Origin: Bacteroides mediterraneensis
Lineage (GTDB): Bacteria; Bacteroidota; Bacteroidia; Bacteroidales; Bacteroidaceae
Assembly: GCF_016900355.1 (NCBI RefSeq)
Contig: NZ_JACJKA010000015.1
Coordinates: 2,748 to 66,747, forward strand
Direction of reading: 5' to 3'
DNA length: 64,000 nt
Shown here: positions 17,701 through 26,035 of the stretch, piece after piece
Numbering within the stretch: position 1 is the stretch's first letter
Layout of the letters: each line of letters starts with the position of its first letter
Notes under the pieces: model-generated
Told to the model about the DNA's origin: nothing
What the model saw: only the letters and a program-made list of their open reading frames with translations
Databases searched by the model: none
Position numbers and translations under genes: made by a program

Positions 17701-19156
17701 CGCACTCCACGCTCAGGTGCCGGCCCGCGCTGTCGGTGATGCCCTGCAGCCGCCCCTTCCCGTCATAGGCGAGGCGTATGGCGAAGCCGTTGGCGTCCGA
17801 GACGCTCTCCAGCAGCCGGACGGAGTCGTATTCCTTCTGTGTGAACCGGTAGTAGAGGTCCTCGTCCAGGTCCCAGACGCAGTACCCGTCCTTCTCCCGG
17901 CGTGCCTCCTTGCGTTCGGAGGGCAGGAACGAGGGCTTCTCTTCTGTCGGCAGGGGGAAGGCCACGGGGATGCCGTCGGCCATGCGCAGGGTGAGTGTGC
18001 CGTCCCCGGCCACGACGCCCATGTCGTAGGCGTGGTGCCACCCGTTTCCCAGCGGACCCCGGTATTCGCTGCGGCTGTACCAGGTGCGTTCCCACGAGAG
18101 GGGCACCGGGCCGTCCAGCCAGAAGTCCTCCTCGTCGGTGAAGAAGGTCCCGCTGGCCACGTCCACGGGGTGTCCCGTGACGGTGCAGATGGTCTTGTGG
18201 AGCATCCCTTTCAGGGAGTCGCTCTTTATCTTCCTGTTGACCGCGTCGTGCAGGCGCATGGCGGCCTTCTCCGTCTTCTTCTTGTAGAGCCTTCCGAACG
18301 CCCCCATGCACTTCCGCGAGACGGCAGCCATGGGGTTCAGCGGCACGGGCACGGGGCTGGTGAGGACGGGCCTGGCCGGAGGTATGGGGTTGATGACCCC
18401 CGTGGGGAGGAACCGTCCGGGCACCTTGTGCACGCTCGCCATGCCCAGGTCGTTGCAGTCCAGGTGCAGGTGGGCGCCTCCCCCCGACAGGGGGAGCCCG
18501 TCGGCCAGCACGGTCAGGCTGCCCATGAAGGCGTGCCCGTTGTCCTTGGGTATCGGGAGCGAGTTGGCGGCGAAGCCCGCGCCCATGGGCACGTGCGGGA
18601 TGCTCCGCGTGGGGGTCGAGGCCACGGCGCGGGGTATGAAGCTCCCGATCTTGACGGTGGCGCCCAGCATGCCCACGGCCATGGTCAGGGCGGCGTGCCC
18701 CGCCCCGGCGAGCTTCGCGGCGTCCGCGTCCCCTCCCTCGGACGCCGGGCCGGGCGGGGGGATGTACGAGCAGACGGCCGCCGTGAGGAAGTCCTGCGGG
18801 CAGAGCAGCACGCCCATGTAGGGGTGCGGCATGGGCACGCTTGTGGCGGGCGGGATGTTCACCAGGTGTATGTCCACCCCGATGACCGGGTCGAGCTGCT
18901 TGGAAACGGGCAGGCACGCCTGTCCCTTCAGTCCCAGGGACGCCAGCACGGGCACGGCGGCGGCCTCGCACACGCCGTCTGCCAGCCCGCCCAGCGCGGC
19001 GGCGGCCTTCAGGCCCGTGTCGAGGGCGTTCACCGACGGGGAGACGCCCGCCTCGGCGTTTTCGGAAACGCCCGACACCACGCCCGACACCTGCGCGCCC
19101 ACCGTCGATTCGAGCTGAGCGCTCACCTGGTCGAAGTAACTCGTTTCTGTGGACAT
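14720..19156 (-). CDS. rhs: Rhs-repeat T6SS effector with C-terminal toxin tip
   Basis: A 1478-residue polymorphic toxin carrier. Residues 1 to about 300 are the PAAR-like spike-binding part. A DUF6531-type segment (TGHPVDVASGTFFTDEEDFW) follows near 330, then about 25 YD repeats that build the Rhs cocoon. The conserved core end reads YYSPQMGMYISQDPIGLAGG and then WIDILGLAP near residue 1345, where the toxin would be released. The last 125 residues or so are the toxin: GGGGMHEMFPVHLAPKLKEL, then KGFHHRSSASSIFHQML. I cannot assign a family; the His cluster hints at a nuclease. Composition switches from GC-rich to AT-rich at the tip. It follows hcp2 by 21 bases and is followed by its immunity gene. 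Confidence 0.93.
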   Translation of the reverse strand: MSTETSYFDQVSAQLESTVGAQVSGVVSGVSENAEAGVSPSVNALDTGLKAAAALGGLADGVCEAAAVPVLASLGLKGQACLPVSKQLDPVIGVDIHLVNIPPATSVPMPHPYMGVLLCPQDFLTAAVCSYIPPPGPASEGGDADAAKLAGAGHAALTMAVGMLGATVKIGSFIPRAVASTPTRSIPHVPMGAGFAANSLPIPKDNGHAFMGSLTVLADGLPLSGGGAHLHLDCNDLGMASVHKVPGRFLPTGVINPIPPARPVLTSPVPVPLNPMAAVSRKCMGAFGRLYKKKTEKAAMRLHDAVNRKIKSDSLKGMLHKTICTVTGHPVDVASGTFFTDEEDFWLDGPVPLSWERTWYSRSEYRGPLGNGWHHAYDMGVVAGDGTLTLRMADGIPVAFPLPTEEKPSFLPSERKEARREKDGYCVWDLDEDLYYRFTQKEYDSVRLLESVSDANGFAIRLAYDGKGRLQGITDSAGRHLSVECDPESGRITEIRGPHPENAGEEIMLASYEYDADGNLVCQRNAVGDAMRYGYAGRLIVKETWRNGLNWFFEYDGTEPGARCVHTWGDGGIYDHKLKYLDGVTEVLDSHDRLTVYRHKNGLVCRKTGPTGEEYRWKYSVHRRLLRETDAAGGATRYRYDRWGNCTDMSGPDGGSVSAAFFRKGGLRNRPVSVTTADGGTWTFAYDAKGNLTERTNPEGAKTRIRYAGGLAESVTDPYGVVTRLSYDAMHNLTGASDSRGNASGYRYDLLGRCTRVTNPKGAVQERRYDDAGRVTEVDDFDGNHIRLKYDGIDNLLEYRDDLQTVEYAYSGMWKLTHRRDSRGVVAFRYDREERLVHVVNERMQRYEFELDAAGNVIAETGFDRGRRTYLRDRAGRVASETLPSGIVREYGYDNASRVTRVSYVTTDEPDQTYRYGISGRLAEAVRGESRVEFAYNALGLPVTETADGETITRTYDKTGRILSLQSTLGANLEYIRNGFGELAEFRAGDGIGSGEMPWKSQHRYDTLGFEVERLLPGGVMRSFGYDDIGRLVDARTRKDARTRHLRRYRWGKADRLLATEDSRYGTTRYGYTPNGQLEHAGYGDGTEQWRKSDSLGNLYPDPDCTVRRFLKGGAMEQDGKWHCEYDKDGNLTERYIGTGRWLDGKKEHWRYRWNADGSLAKVIRPDGKEVAFEYDALGRRLSKSCGTAVTRWMWNGNVPLHQWRQKRSYSQKEDAWLTEEERRERTLWLFEEESFVPAAMIKEGRAWSIVTDHLGTPTQAYDAEGNEVWSRTLDMNGEVVEETGNVGMIPFLFQGQYYDRETGLAYNRFRYYSPQMGMYISQDPIGLAGGILNLYGYVDETNAWIDILGLAPWGRGNKAFNDWWDKATVSDIEANIDAVKAHLRGGGGMHEMFPVHLAPKLKELEFTALELKKMVIPTKNMQIRIGRNKGFHHRSSASSIFHQMLANAITNAKSKQQAQNEIERLHNKHVVGYSNKK
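16412..18658. repeat. Long direct repeat, copy B (rhs core)
   Basis: This is the partner of bases 1-2247, in the same orientation with a constant offset of 16411. It covers codons 167 to 915 of rhs2. The left limit given here is only where the window starts on the other copy. The right limit is the first mismatch, at 18659. Confidence 0.85.
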
Positions 19157-19177
19157 AATAAGGGATTTTATGGGTAA

Positions 19178-19555
19178 CTATTGGTCTATGTTTGATTCCG
19201 TTTCTCCTTTATCAATGGATTCTGCTGAGAAGGTGATGGAGATTCCCTTCGGAAGCTTTTCATCGGCTTCAACGGTATGATAATTGGTTATATAAGCTTT
19301 CTTGAAAACGAACTTTTCCATCTTTTCCCTTTCATCCGTTAGTTTGTAAAGGATCTTGCCTTCCATCGGACGGAACTGTGCGGTCAGTATGATTTCTATA
19401 AGAGCCACCTTCTCATTGGGTTCAATGACGACCTGAATGGTTCCTGCTGTAGAAGTTGGATCCTTAGAATCAGTCGGGTGTTTGGGCTCATGCTTCAAGT
19501 ATAATACGTTGAATTCTGAACCTATAAATTCTAATATGCCTCCAGATGAACTCAT
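19178..19555 (-). CDS. tssD: Hcp tube protein (TssD), second copy
   Basis: A 125-residue Bacteroidota TssD: start MSSSGGILEFIGSEFNVLYL, TIQVVIEPNEK, FRPMEGKILYK, and ISITFSAESIDKGE near the end. It keeps the family plan but is clearly diverged from the first copy. It leads the hcp2-rhs2-Imm22 unit, 21 bases ahead of rhs2 with no terminator between, in contrast to hcp1-vgrG. A distinct Hcp beside each effector suggests matched tube-cargo pairs; this is inference. Confidence 0.88.
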   Translation of the reverse strand: MSSSGGILEFIGSEFNVLYLKHEPKHPTDSKDPTSTAGTIQVVIEPNEKVALIEIILTAQFRPMEGKILYKLTDEREKMEKFVFKKAYITNYHTVEADEKLPKGISITFSAESIDKGETESNIDQ

Positions 19556-19775
19556 AATATTAATCTTAAGTTAAAACAACAAATGAAACTTCTCTTTCTT
19601 GCGCTGGATATGTTGGAATCCCCATTGAAACAAAAAAGAGAAAACTTCAAAATGACTGTTTTGAAATTCCCTCTTGTTTACTCACCGATCTGGTTTATTT
19701 ATGGGAGAAAGAGAAGGAAAATAAAACGTCATCTCGGCTAATCGCAAATATAGGGAATTGAATTCATAAATCCAA
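19556..19775 (-). promoter_or_regulatory. hcp2 promoter and conserved leader with attenuator-like hairpin
   Basis: On the minus strand the -7 box is TATATTTG (19752-19745), with TTGG about 20 bases upstream (19775-19772). The leader of about 180 bases is homologous to that of hcp1. It holds a 7-bp hairpin (19665-19646, TTCAAAA/TTTTGAA, six-base loop) followed by the U-rich tract TTTTCTCTTTTTT (19644-19632). Confidence 0.65.
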
Positions 19776-19823
19776 TTCCCGGTTTTTATTTTTGCTCTAT
19801 TTAACATATCAGGCGCACAATTT

Positions 19824-20618
19824 TTAATTGCGCCGACCATACCAGGCTATTAGGAGCGAGCTGGTCACAAGTGCGGCTGCTCCCAATATCCACAGGTAGA
19901 TATGTATCTGTCTTTGATACTGTTCAATGGCACAAGCTTGCTGTTCATTGTATTTCATCAATGAGTTTATCTGTTCTTGTTGGACACGTAACTGGGCTAA
20001 AATTTCTTGGTTAATGCCTTGCTGTTCATTCAATGAACGGGATAAGTTCTTGAAATTTTGGTTTAAGGTGTATTCTTCTTGTATATATCCCATTCCTCGT
20101 ACATGTAGGCTGGATAGTGTTATGCTGTCTGCTTCTTGGGTGATTTGTAGTTGTGGAACAGAATGGATATTTTCGTCTTTGGCATAATGATTGAAAAGCA
20201 AAATGCCTATAAGGATTCCGCTTAACAGGAAAGCGATAAGTGCGATGATAACGAAAAACAGGTTGTTCCTGCTGTGCGATGTTCGCAGAGAAGGGGCATG
20301 TTCCGCCTGTTGCGAAGTATTCGCATATTTTGTTTCCGGTTGCCGGGAAACTGGATGATCTGTTTCTGTTTTTTTTCGCTCGGACATTTCTATAAATTCT
20401 CGTTTGCTGATCTGGTATTTTTCGGCTTGACAAATGACAACATCGTTCTTCACCAGCCAGTCCAACGCTTCGCGCACGCTGCGTTCGCTGACTTTGATAT
20501 TCTTGATGTTCCAATATACTTCCGAACATGTTACCCAAAGGGGCTTTTGGAGGCTTTTCTGATACAATATCTCCATTATTTCTTCTTGCAATTGTTCTTT
20601 TGTTGGTTCCATATTCAT
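19824..20618 (-). CDS. T6SS-operon membrane protein with winged-helix-like N-terminus, unnamed
   Basis: A 264-residue protein that is the last gene of the tss operon; its ATG shares one base with the tssR stop. Residues 1-75 look like a small winged helix (VSERSVREALDWLVKNDVVI and then KYQISKREF). A polar Lys/Glu/Gln linker and a membrane helix (about 117-138, FFVIIALIAFLLSGILIGIL) follow. A Gln-rich coiled coil (about 175-235) comes next, then a second membrane helix (about 238-257) ending in RRN. I do not recognise a family. It could be a ToxR-like membrane-bound regulator or an extra envelope-complex part. The winged-helix reading is by eye only. Confidence 0.65.
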   Translation of the reverse strand: MNMEPTKEQLQEEIMEILYQKSLQKPLWVTCSEVYWNIKNIKVSERSVREALDWLVKNDVVICQAEKYQISKREFIEMSERKKTETDHPVSRQPETKYANTSQQAEHAPSLRTSHSRNNLFFVIIALIAFLLSGILIGILLFNHYAKDENIHSVPQLQITQEADSITLSSLHVRGMGYIQEEYTLNQNFKNLSRSLNEQQGINQEILAQLRVQQEQINSLMKYNEQQACAIEQYQRQIHIYLWILGAAALVTSSLLIAWYGRRN

Positions 20619-22954
20619 TATAATAAGAATTGTTTGGGTATAAAGTAATAAGTATCTCCTGATAAATCTACCGTTTCAAATTCATTTTGCATGTATAGAT
20701 CTTCCAGTTTTTTCATCTTGTCAACCAGCACCGAATATGTTTCATGGAAGCCGTTCTTTTTGCACTTGCGTACCTTCAGACGGCGAATTTTCAATGTCTG
20801 AAGCAATTCTTCATTGGCTTGGATGCCTGTCCGGTAGTAGAAGAGGTCTGCAACGGTTGGGTTCAACTTCAATACCTTACGGTGAAAGTCCTTGTTAATG
20901 CTTCTCCGTTGTTTCCTGTAAACTCTGCGGAGTACCCGGAACTCTTTTTTACGGATACTGTCAGTGAATTCCGGTAGCAGTCCTCTATATCTCTGCAAAA
21001 GGTTTTCGAGTTCTGAAGCATTGAACAAATAGCCGTTCTTGTATCGGGTCAATATAGAGTCGGGAACAGACAACCGGATATAGTAGGTGTCTTGGATGCT
21101 GTTGCGACTGATATTGGTCAACGGGAGGGTATCAGACAGGCTTGAGCGTGCAAGAATTTCTTCTATTCCCTTGGTCGGACTGCTACGGAGGGTGCCGATT
21201 TTATGTTCATAAAAATGTAAGGATTTCAACAAGGTTTGGTCTACCTGGCGGATTTGTGAGTGAAGAGAGTCCAGAGCCAGGTCGAGTGACGTGTTCTGTA
21301 ACATTCCTCGTCCTTTGGGGAAAATGATTCCTCCGACGGAAAGGCTGTTTGCCGGGGCATCATACAGGTAAATATTGGCATCTTCCATAGCTACGTTTTG
21401 GAAGAATTCTGGTTTCACCAAATTGTCGTCTACAATGTAATTGGTGATAAAATCGACATAAGCTTCCGAAAAATAGCTTTGAATGGATTTGGCTTGCAGA
21501 ATAAAGTCTTGATAAGGCTTATCCGTAGAGCGTTTTGTCTGGACGAATAGGAAGCTGCCCGATTTCTTTGCGATATGCCTTACAATGTCTTTGCGGATGT
21601 TTAAGTCTTGGTTGCTGCCCAGAATGATAAAAATATTTCTACTGAATGCTGATTCTCCGACAGCTTCCAGAATATGTTGTAGGGCAGGATTGAGACCGGC
21701 TTGGTCCGCTTGGGGAAGCCGCTCTTTATGGGTAGTGGCATCACTGATGAAATTAAGCCATTCAGCAAAGCCGGAAGTAAGGGAAGAATAACGGTTGCCG
21801 TCGGGCGAAATGAGGGTGGCTGTAAAAGCGTATGAATTTTCTGGAAACAGCTTCAACTTTAGGTTCTGAAGTGTATTGCTGAATCTGTTTGCTTGTGGGC
21901 TGTCTCCGTCAAAGAATAGAAAATGGATGTTGATTTGTGAATGCTCTGCTTCCATACGCCGGATATCGCTTGCCGGAATATTTCCGCCTTTGATATTGAT
22001 CAGGTTATTGGAGTGACGGTTCCAGACTGCTACGGGAAAGTTGATTTCCGTATCATCACCTTCACAAGTCGTATTGCCTTGATAGTTGAATAAGGCTTTC
22101 GATTGGAGATCGTATTCATGAATGTAAAAAGTATCGGCCAGGTTTTGTATTCCGGGTATGGAATCGCGCCAATTGTCTGTATGAAGTAAAAATGTCTGTT
22201 GTTGCCCAGCCTTGGCTACGAAATCGGCAGGTACCCAGCCGAGTATTTTCCGTGAGGTGTCCTCCAAAGACGGACAATCCGATACCAAGGCGGCACGTCC
22301 GCTTGGGTCGTATTTATAGACATAAACGATTTGGCCGTTTTGCAAGCCTCCGGCTATTTTGTTTCTCAGGAATGGTTCGTTATAGACGGTTAGGGTATCG
22401 CCTCTGAAATATTTTGATAGATTGAACAGCCTTCCCGGATGGGTTATTCCTATGCGGTATTTTATGGGAAGATTGTTTTTCTCGTCCACAAAGGCATGGC
22501 TGTATGCCAGGAGGTTGTTTTTGGGTATCCAGCCTACGTATTTCACTGATTCTGGTGTTTTGAAATGCCTTTTCTTATTGAGGAGAAAACTGAAAAAGAT
22601 CTTGGGTTTGCCCAAAATACCCGGATCGGCACATACTAATTCATAGTTATCGTTTTCTTCACCGATGACGTAATAGGCTGTACCCATTTCTTGCTGTTTC
22701 GCTTTTCGCTGGAAATAGGGGTCTTCGTATGCCTGATTGTTATTTCTGTCCGAATAAACGACCAGGCTGGAACGGTTTTTCCTTAACGTTGGAGGGTTCA
22801 AGGCATCGATGTCATAATTAAAACTGTTTCTACCGACAATCCGGATTCTGTCCCATGCGGATACTTGCCCGAAACCGGATAAGGGAGACGCGCATGCGGC
22901 CAGTACGACGAGCGGCATGTATATTGTATGGATATATTTATATAATCGTATCAT
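20618..22954 (-). CDS. tssR: TssR, periplasmic component of the Bacteroidota T6SS membrane complex
   Basis: About 778 residues from the ATG at 22954, which overlaps the tssP stop as ATGA; a longer open frame to 22996 would overlap tssP by 46 bases. The N-terminus is a signal sequence with a lipobox-like LAAC (MPLVVLAACASPLSGFGQ), so it is exported and possibly lipidated. The middle part (INIHFLFFDGDSPQ and IFIILGSNQDLNIRKDI) is reminiscent of a von Willebrand A-like fold. The C-terminal 150 residues are strongly basic and helical. TssR is one of the five TssNQOPR proteins that replace TssJLM in Bacteroidota. Size and place after tssP support the name. Confidence 0.82.
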   Translation of the reverse strand: MIRLYKYIHTIYMPLVVLAACASPLSGFGQVSAWDRIRIVGRNSFNYDIDALNPPTLRKNRSSLVVYSDRNNNQAYEDPYFQRKAKQQEMGTAYYVIGEENDNYELVCADPGILGKPKIFFSFLLNKKRHFKTPESVKYVGWIPKNNLLAYSHAFVDEKNNLPIKYRIGITHPGRLFNLSKYFRGDTLTVYNEPFLRNKIAGGLQNGQIVYVYKYDPSGRAALVSDCPSLEDTSRKILGWVPADFVAKAGQQQTFLLHTDNWRDSIPGIQNLADTFYIHEYDLQSKALFNYQGNTTCEGDDTEINFPVAVWNRHSNNLINIKGGNIPASDIRRMEAEHSQINIHFLFFDGDSPQANRFSNTLQNLKLKLFPENSYAFTATLISPDGNRYSSLTSGFAEWLNFISDATTHKERLPQADQAGLNPALQHILEAVGESAFSRNIFIILGSNQDLNIRKDIVRHIAKKSGSFLFVQTKRSTDKPYQDFILQAKSIQSYFSEAYVDFITNYIVDDNLVKPEFFQNVAMEDANIYLYDAPANSLSVGGIIFPKGRGMLQNTSLDLALDSLHSQIRQVDQTLLKSLHFYEHKIGTLRSSPTKGIEEILARSSLSDTLPLTNISRNSIQDTYYIRLSVPDSILTRYKNGYLFNASELENLLQRYRGLLPEFTDSIRKKEFRVLRRVYRKQRRSINKDFHRKVLKLNPTVADLFYYRTGIQANEELLQTLKIRRLKVRKCKKNGFHETYSVLVDKMKKLEDLYMQNEFETVDLSGDTYYFIPKQFLL

Positions 22955-23892
22955 GGTTCCATATAGCTTTGAGTGACCTGTATTGTTGATACACACTTTA
23001 TATTGTCAATGTGCACTTCGTCTATGTGCACCCGTTTTTTATTGTTGCTTTCGAGGAAATGAAGCCCTTGGCAATATCCCGTAAAATCATTGTATTTTTC
23101 TCCATTGACCACAACGGCCACTTGGTCTGCCGGAATGCAGAAATATTTATTGCGGATATAATTGGTATGTTCATAATAGACCGAACGCTGGGAGACCTTT
23201 GCGTCCGCAATGGCTTGCAGATGCTTTCGGATATCGTCCTGGGCCAAAGTCAAAGAGTCCACCACAACCATCTCTTCCACCTTCTCAAAGCGTGGCAGGA
23301 TGGTGATAGGATGCTTGATAGGGTATTTGGTGGTGTTGGTCTGTAGGAGAATGGTGTATTCGCCCGGGGTTTCGTAGGTATAGACAACTTGCTGGTCGTA
23401 TGCATCGACCGTGCCGCTTTCGCCGAATTCCCATAGCCAGGTGTCCATACCATACCCTTCTGCCGCAAATACCAGTTCTTCTCCTTGGTATCCTTCGGAT
23501 ACTCCATAGATGTGCGGGACGGAATCAATGGCTGCTCTTTCCGTTCCGGAAACTACTTTGATGTATTTGCTGATGGAATAAGCGTCATTGACATTGAGGG
23601 TTATCAAGTATTTCCCTGGTTTCTTATAGGCGTATACCACATTCTTGCTTCTCATCAGTGTATCGCCGTTACCCATTTGCCATAAGAGTTTCTTGCCTTG
23701 AATCGCTGTTGTATCGTTGACTAACAACTCCAGACGTTCGTTCACCTCATAGTGATAATTGTCATTGGAGTCAAAAATATAGAAGTCTATATGGCTGAAT
23801 TCAGATTTTGAGGGCAACAACAGGATGATGAGAATGCCGCAAACTGCCAGCACGCCCAAAGCAATAATCGTTATTTTTCTTTTATCGTCCAT
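22951..23892 (-). CDS. tssP: TssP, PKD-domain component of the T6SS membrane complex
   Basis: A 313-residue protein with an N-terminal membrane anchor (about 8-26, ITIIALGVLAVCGILIILLL) and a periplasmic part holding two PKD-like domains. Their signature strands are WQMGNGDTLMRSKNVVYAYK, with PGKYLITLNV, and WLWEFGESGTVDAYDQQVVY, with PGEYTILLQ. The C-terminal 110 residues are unassigned. It sits between tssO and tssR, as in the known tssNQOPR order. It probably spans the periplasm and contacts TssR and TssO. Confidence 0.82.
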   Translation of the reverse strand: MDDKRKITIIALGVLAVCGILIILLLPSKSEFSHIDFYIFDSNDNYHYEVNERLELLVNDTTAIQGKKLLWQMGNGDTLMRSKNVVYAYKKPGKYLITLNVNDAYSISKYIKVVSGTERAAIDSVPHIYGVSEGYQGEELVFAAEGYGMDTWLWEFGESGTVDAYDQQVVYTYETPGEYTILLQTNTTKYPIKHPITILPRFEKVEEMVVVDSLTLAQDDIRKHLQAIADAKVSQRSVYYEHTNYIRNKYFCIPADQVAVVVNGEKYNDFTGYCQGLHFLESNNKKRVHIDEVHIDNIKCVSTIQVTQSYMEP

Positions 23893-23897
23893 ATCAG

Positions 23898-24344
23898 TTA
23901 TAAGTTTGCTTTACATTCTTCCAAATCTTCTTCTATCAGCTCGTTGTTGTGGATGACACTGTTAAGCTCTTCCCGGATGTCAAATTGAAATTTCAATGTC
24001 CGTGAAGATAATACGCTGAAAAAGAACTTTGAATTCATGTTGTTCTTGATATAAATATCTCTGAGCGAGGATATTTCACCTTTAATCTCATCCATACGCT
24101 GCACTTGATACACATTGAAGTCCAGTGAATCGACTTCACTCCATACGATGGCGGCTTTCTCAGCAAGTTCCTTTTGCTGCTCGAATACCGTTTCAGAATG
24201 GTTGATGTCCTTGATTAAGTCTGAACTTTCTTCCATCGGTACATCAAAAACGTATTTGACCAGCAATATGAAGATAACTGCTACCGAAAAAACAAGGAGC
24301 AAGGTAAAACGTATGTTTGTCCAAATGGTTTCGTCTCTTGTCAT
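23898..24344 (-). CDS. tssO: TssO, single-TM component of the T6SS membrane complex
   Basis: 148 residues from the ATG at 24344, which overlaps the upstream stop as ATGA; the open frame reaches 24392. One membrane helix (about 10-32, FTLLLVFSVAVIFILLVKYV) is followed by FDVPMEESSDLIKDI and a helical periplasmic domain (AAIVWSEVDSLDFNVYQVQR). The helix followed by a V-P-x-E motif fits my memory of TssO. Gene order N-(K)-Q-O-P-R supports it. The names O and Q for this gene and the one upstream could be exchanged. Confidence 0.68.
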   Translation of the reverse strand: MTRDETIWTNIRFTLLLVFSVAVIFILLVKYVFDVPMEESSDLIKDINHSETVFEQQKELAEKAAIVWSEVDSLDFNVYQVQRMDEIKGEISSLRDIYIKNNMNSKFFFSVLSSRTLKFQFDIREELNSVIHNNELIEEDLEECKANL

Positions 24345-24835
24345 GGCTTTGTTGATTGTTGTTTGGTTAGTTCCTGATATTTCATACGGCATTTTTCCAA
24401 TTGTTCCATATTGGATTCACGCTTTTTGTTCTCTCGGTCAAGGTTGTCCATGGTGGATTGAATGACCTTGATTTGCTCAAGCATTTGTTGGTATATCTCA
24501 TAGTTCCCCCATTCAATCAGGGATATTTCATCTTCCATGCGCAGCCTTTTTCGGGTGATTAGCTGCTGCATATGCTTGTGCTCGCTCGTGTTGCGCTGCT
24601 TCATCTTCAAATTGTTCAGGTCTTTGAAAAGCTCTTCCATTTGGAAATTCAGTTCGGCCTGTTTTTTGAACATTTCATCGTATTCTGCTTTTTTTTCTTT
24701 AAGGAGCGAAATTCCTTTTTGTGCTGTGACGATAGATGCGCTCCCGCAAAGTGCTGTTAACAGAAGGGTGATAAAAAACACTAAACAGAAAATGGCCTTT
24801 TTCTGCTTGCGGTCGTCTGTATTTAGAGTTTCCAT
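24341..24835 (-). CDS. tssQ: TssQ, single-TM coiled-coil component of the T6SS membrane complex
   Basis: A 164-residue protein. A short basic N-terminus and one membrane helix (about 13-33, AIFCLVFFITLLLTALCGSA) are followed by a long Glu/Lys/Met-rich coiled coil (about 40-160). The Cys in LTALCGS is not a good lipobox, although TssQ has been described as an outer-membrane lipoprotein, so the name rests mostly on order (after tssK, before tssO). It overlaps tssO by four bases. If the names are exchanged, the role in the Bacteroidota-specific membrane complex is the same. Confidence 0.62.
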   Translation of the reverse strand: METLNTDDRKQKKAIFCLVFFITLLLTALCGSASIVTAQKGISLLKEKKAEYDEMFKKQAELNFQMEELFKDLNNLKMKQRNTSEHKHMQQLITRKRLRMEDEISLIEWGNYEIYQQMLEQIKVIQSTMDNLDRENKKRESNMEQLEKCRMKYQELTKQQSTKP

Positions 24836-24864
24836 TCTTCTTTAATTTTAAGGTTATTATATTG

Positions 24865-26016
24865 TCATTCCATGAAGAACCATCTTTTTTTCTTCTGCTG
24901 TGAAAGGGGAGTTTTGTGTTCTTCGCCCATAACAATGTTTTCGCGTACCAGACCGATATATTCCAGTTCGCTCATCTTATGGAACATCTTGCGCAGAAGG
25001 GTGATAAACGCCCCTGATACATTTAGCGAATCAATGATTTCTGTATGGTTGTATTTCAAGGATACGACATTTTCCATGTCTCGCATAAAATCGGAAGGAG
25101 TGATATCCGTCCATTCATAGTAGTATTGCAGCAATTCTTCTCGTTCGGTCTCTGAAATGGTCTGCAAGGCGGAAGCCAGCTTGTTTGCCAGTTCGTTGAT
25201 GGCTTGTACGATAAATATAGGGGGCTGCTCTTCTGCAATCTGTTCCAAATAGAATATACGGCTGTCATAGAAGCTGTTAAAAGCCTCACAGAGAACGAAT
25301 GTGTTGTTGGCCAGTATATCCCTGCGCTTATCGGATATGTTCCGGTTATAAATCAAGCGGATGTCATCCCGGATAGCATGAAGCGTATGGTTCAGTTGGT
25401 TGAGAAAACTTCTTACACCATCGTGATAGGCTGATTTTTGCAGAGGCGGTATATATTGCCTGTTGACTGAAAAAGAGTTCCCTTGTGTCTGGATCTCACC
25501 GACAATCAGAAAATTCTTGTTATAAAACGCCTTGTTGACTTGATTTTTCGGAACAAGGTGCATGCCGATTTCAGGCAAAACATTCGGATGTCGCAGTGGC
25601 ACTTCGTCAGGATCTGGTTCTCCTACGGGAATCAACCGATAGGGATTGACGGAGACAAGAATATAGAATGCATTGTCGCCAATGGTGGAGTAGCCGTTGG
25701 CTGCCATAGTGGCTGAAGGTATGTAGTCCCCATACAATCCGTCATAAAACAGGATGGGTATGCCGCTTCTGGTCAATGCATTACAAGATTTCAAATGTAC
25801 GGATAAGGTATCAACGGTCATTCCGCTGATTTCGATTTCAATACTTTCTCCGGAATTTTCCAGGGCATCTCCCAGACCATAATTGTAGTTGGTCAGGGAT
25901 TGGCTGACAGTTCGGTAATTTGATTCGAGAATACTGAAATAATTCTCCACCAAATGTTCGGCTCTCAATTTCAGACCGTCTGCCCAATTGATAGGCAAGT
26001 GTTCTATCTTATTCAT
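24865..26016 (-). CDS. tssK: TssK baseplate protein
   Basis: A 383-residue protein. TssK trimers link the T6SS baseplate wedges to the membrane complex. The family start is clear: NWADGLKLRAEHLVENYFSI (the canonical W..G..L...H...). It continues with ILVSVNPYRLIPVGEPDPDE and PLRHPNVLPEIGMHLVPKNQ, a typical central region. The C-terminal 100 residues are the variable head domain. It is shorter than proteobacterial TssK (about 440), as is usual here. It lies 19 bases after tssN, which is thought to be the contact for the baseplate in Bacteroidota. Confidence 0.88.
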   Translation of the reverse strand: MNKIEHLPINWADGLKLRAEHLVENYFSILESNYRTVSQSLTNYNYGLGDALENSGESIEIEISGMTVDTLSVHLKSCNALTRSGIPILFYDGLYGDYIPSATMAANGYSTIGDNAFYILVSVNPYRLIPVGEPDPDEVPLRHPNVLPEIGMHLVPKNQVNKAFYNKNFLIVGEIQTQGNSFSVNRQYIPPLQKSAYHDGVRSFLNQLNHTLHAIRDDIRLIYNRNISDKRRDILANNTFVLCEAFNSFYDSRIFYLEQIAEEQPPIFIVQAINELANKLASALQTISETEREELLQYYYEWTDITPSDFMRDMENVVSLKYNHTEIIDSLNVSGAFITLLRKMFHKMSELEYIGLVRENIVMGEEHKTPLSQQKKKRWFFME

Positions 26017-26035
26017 ATATTGTAATATTCATTTA

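Noticed and set aside
16259-19177. Plus-strand open frame of 972 codons opposite rhs2
   Set aside because: Same antisense artefact; the minus-strand frame has clear YD repeats and core motifs.
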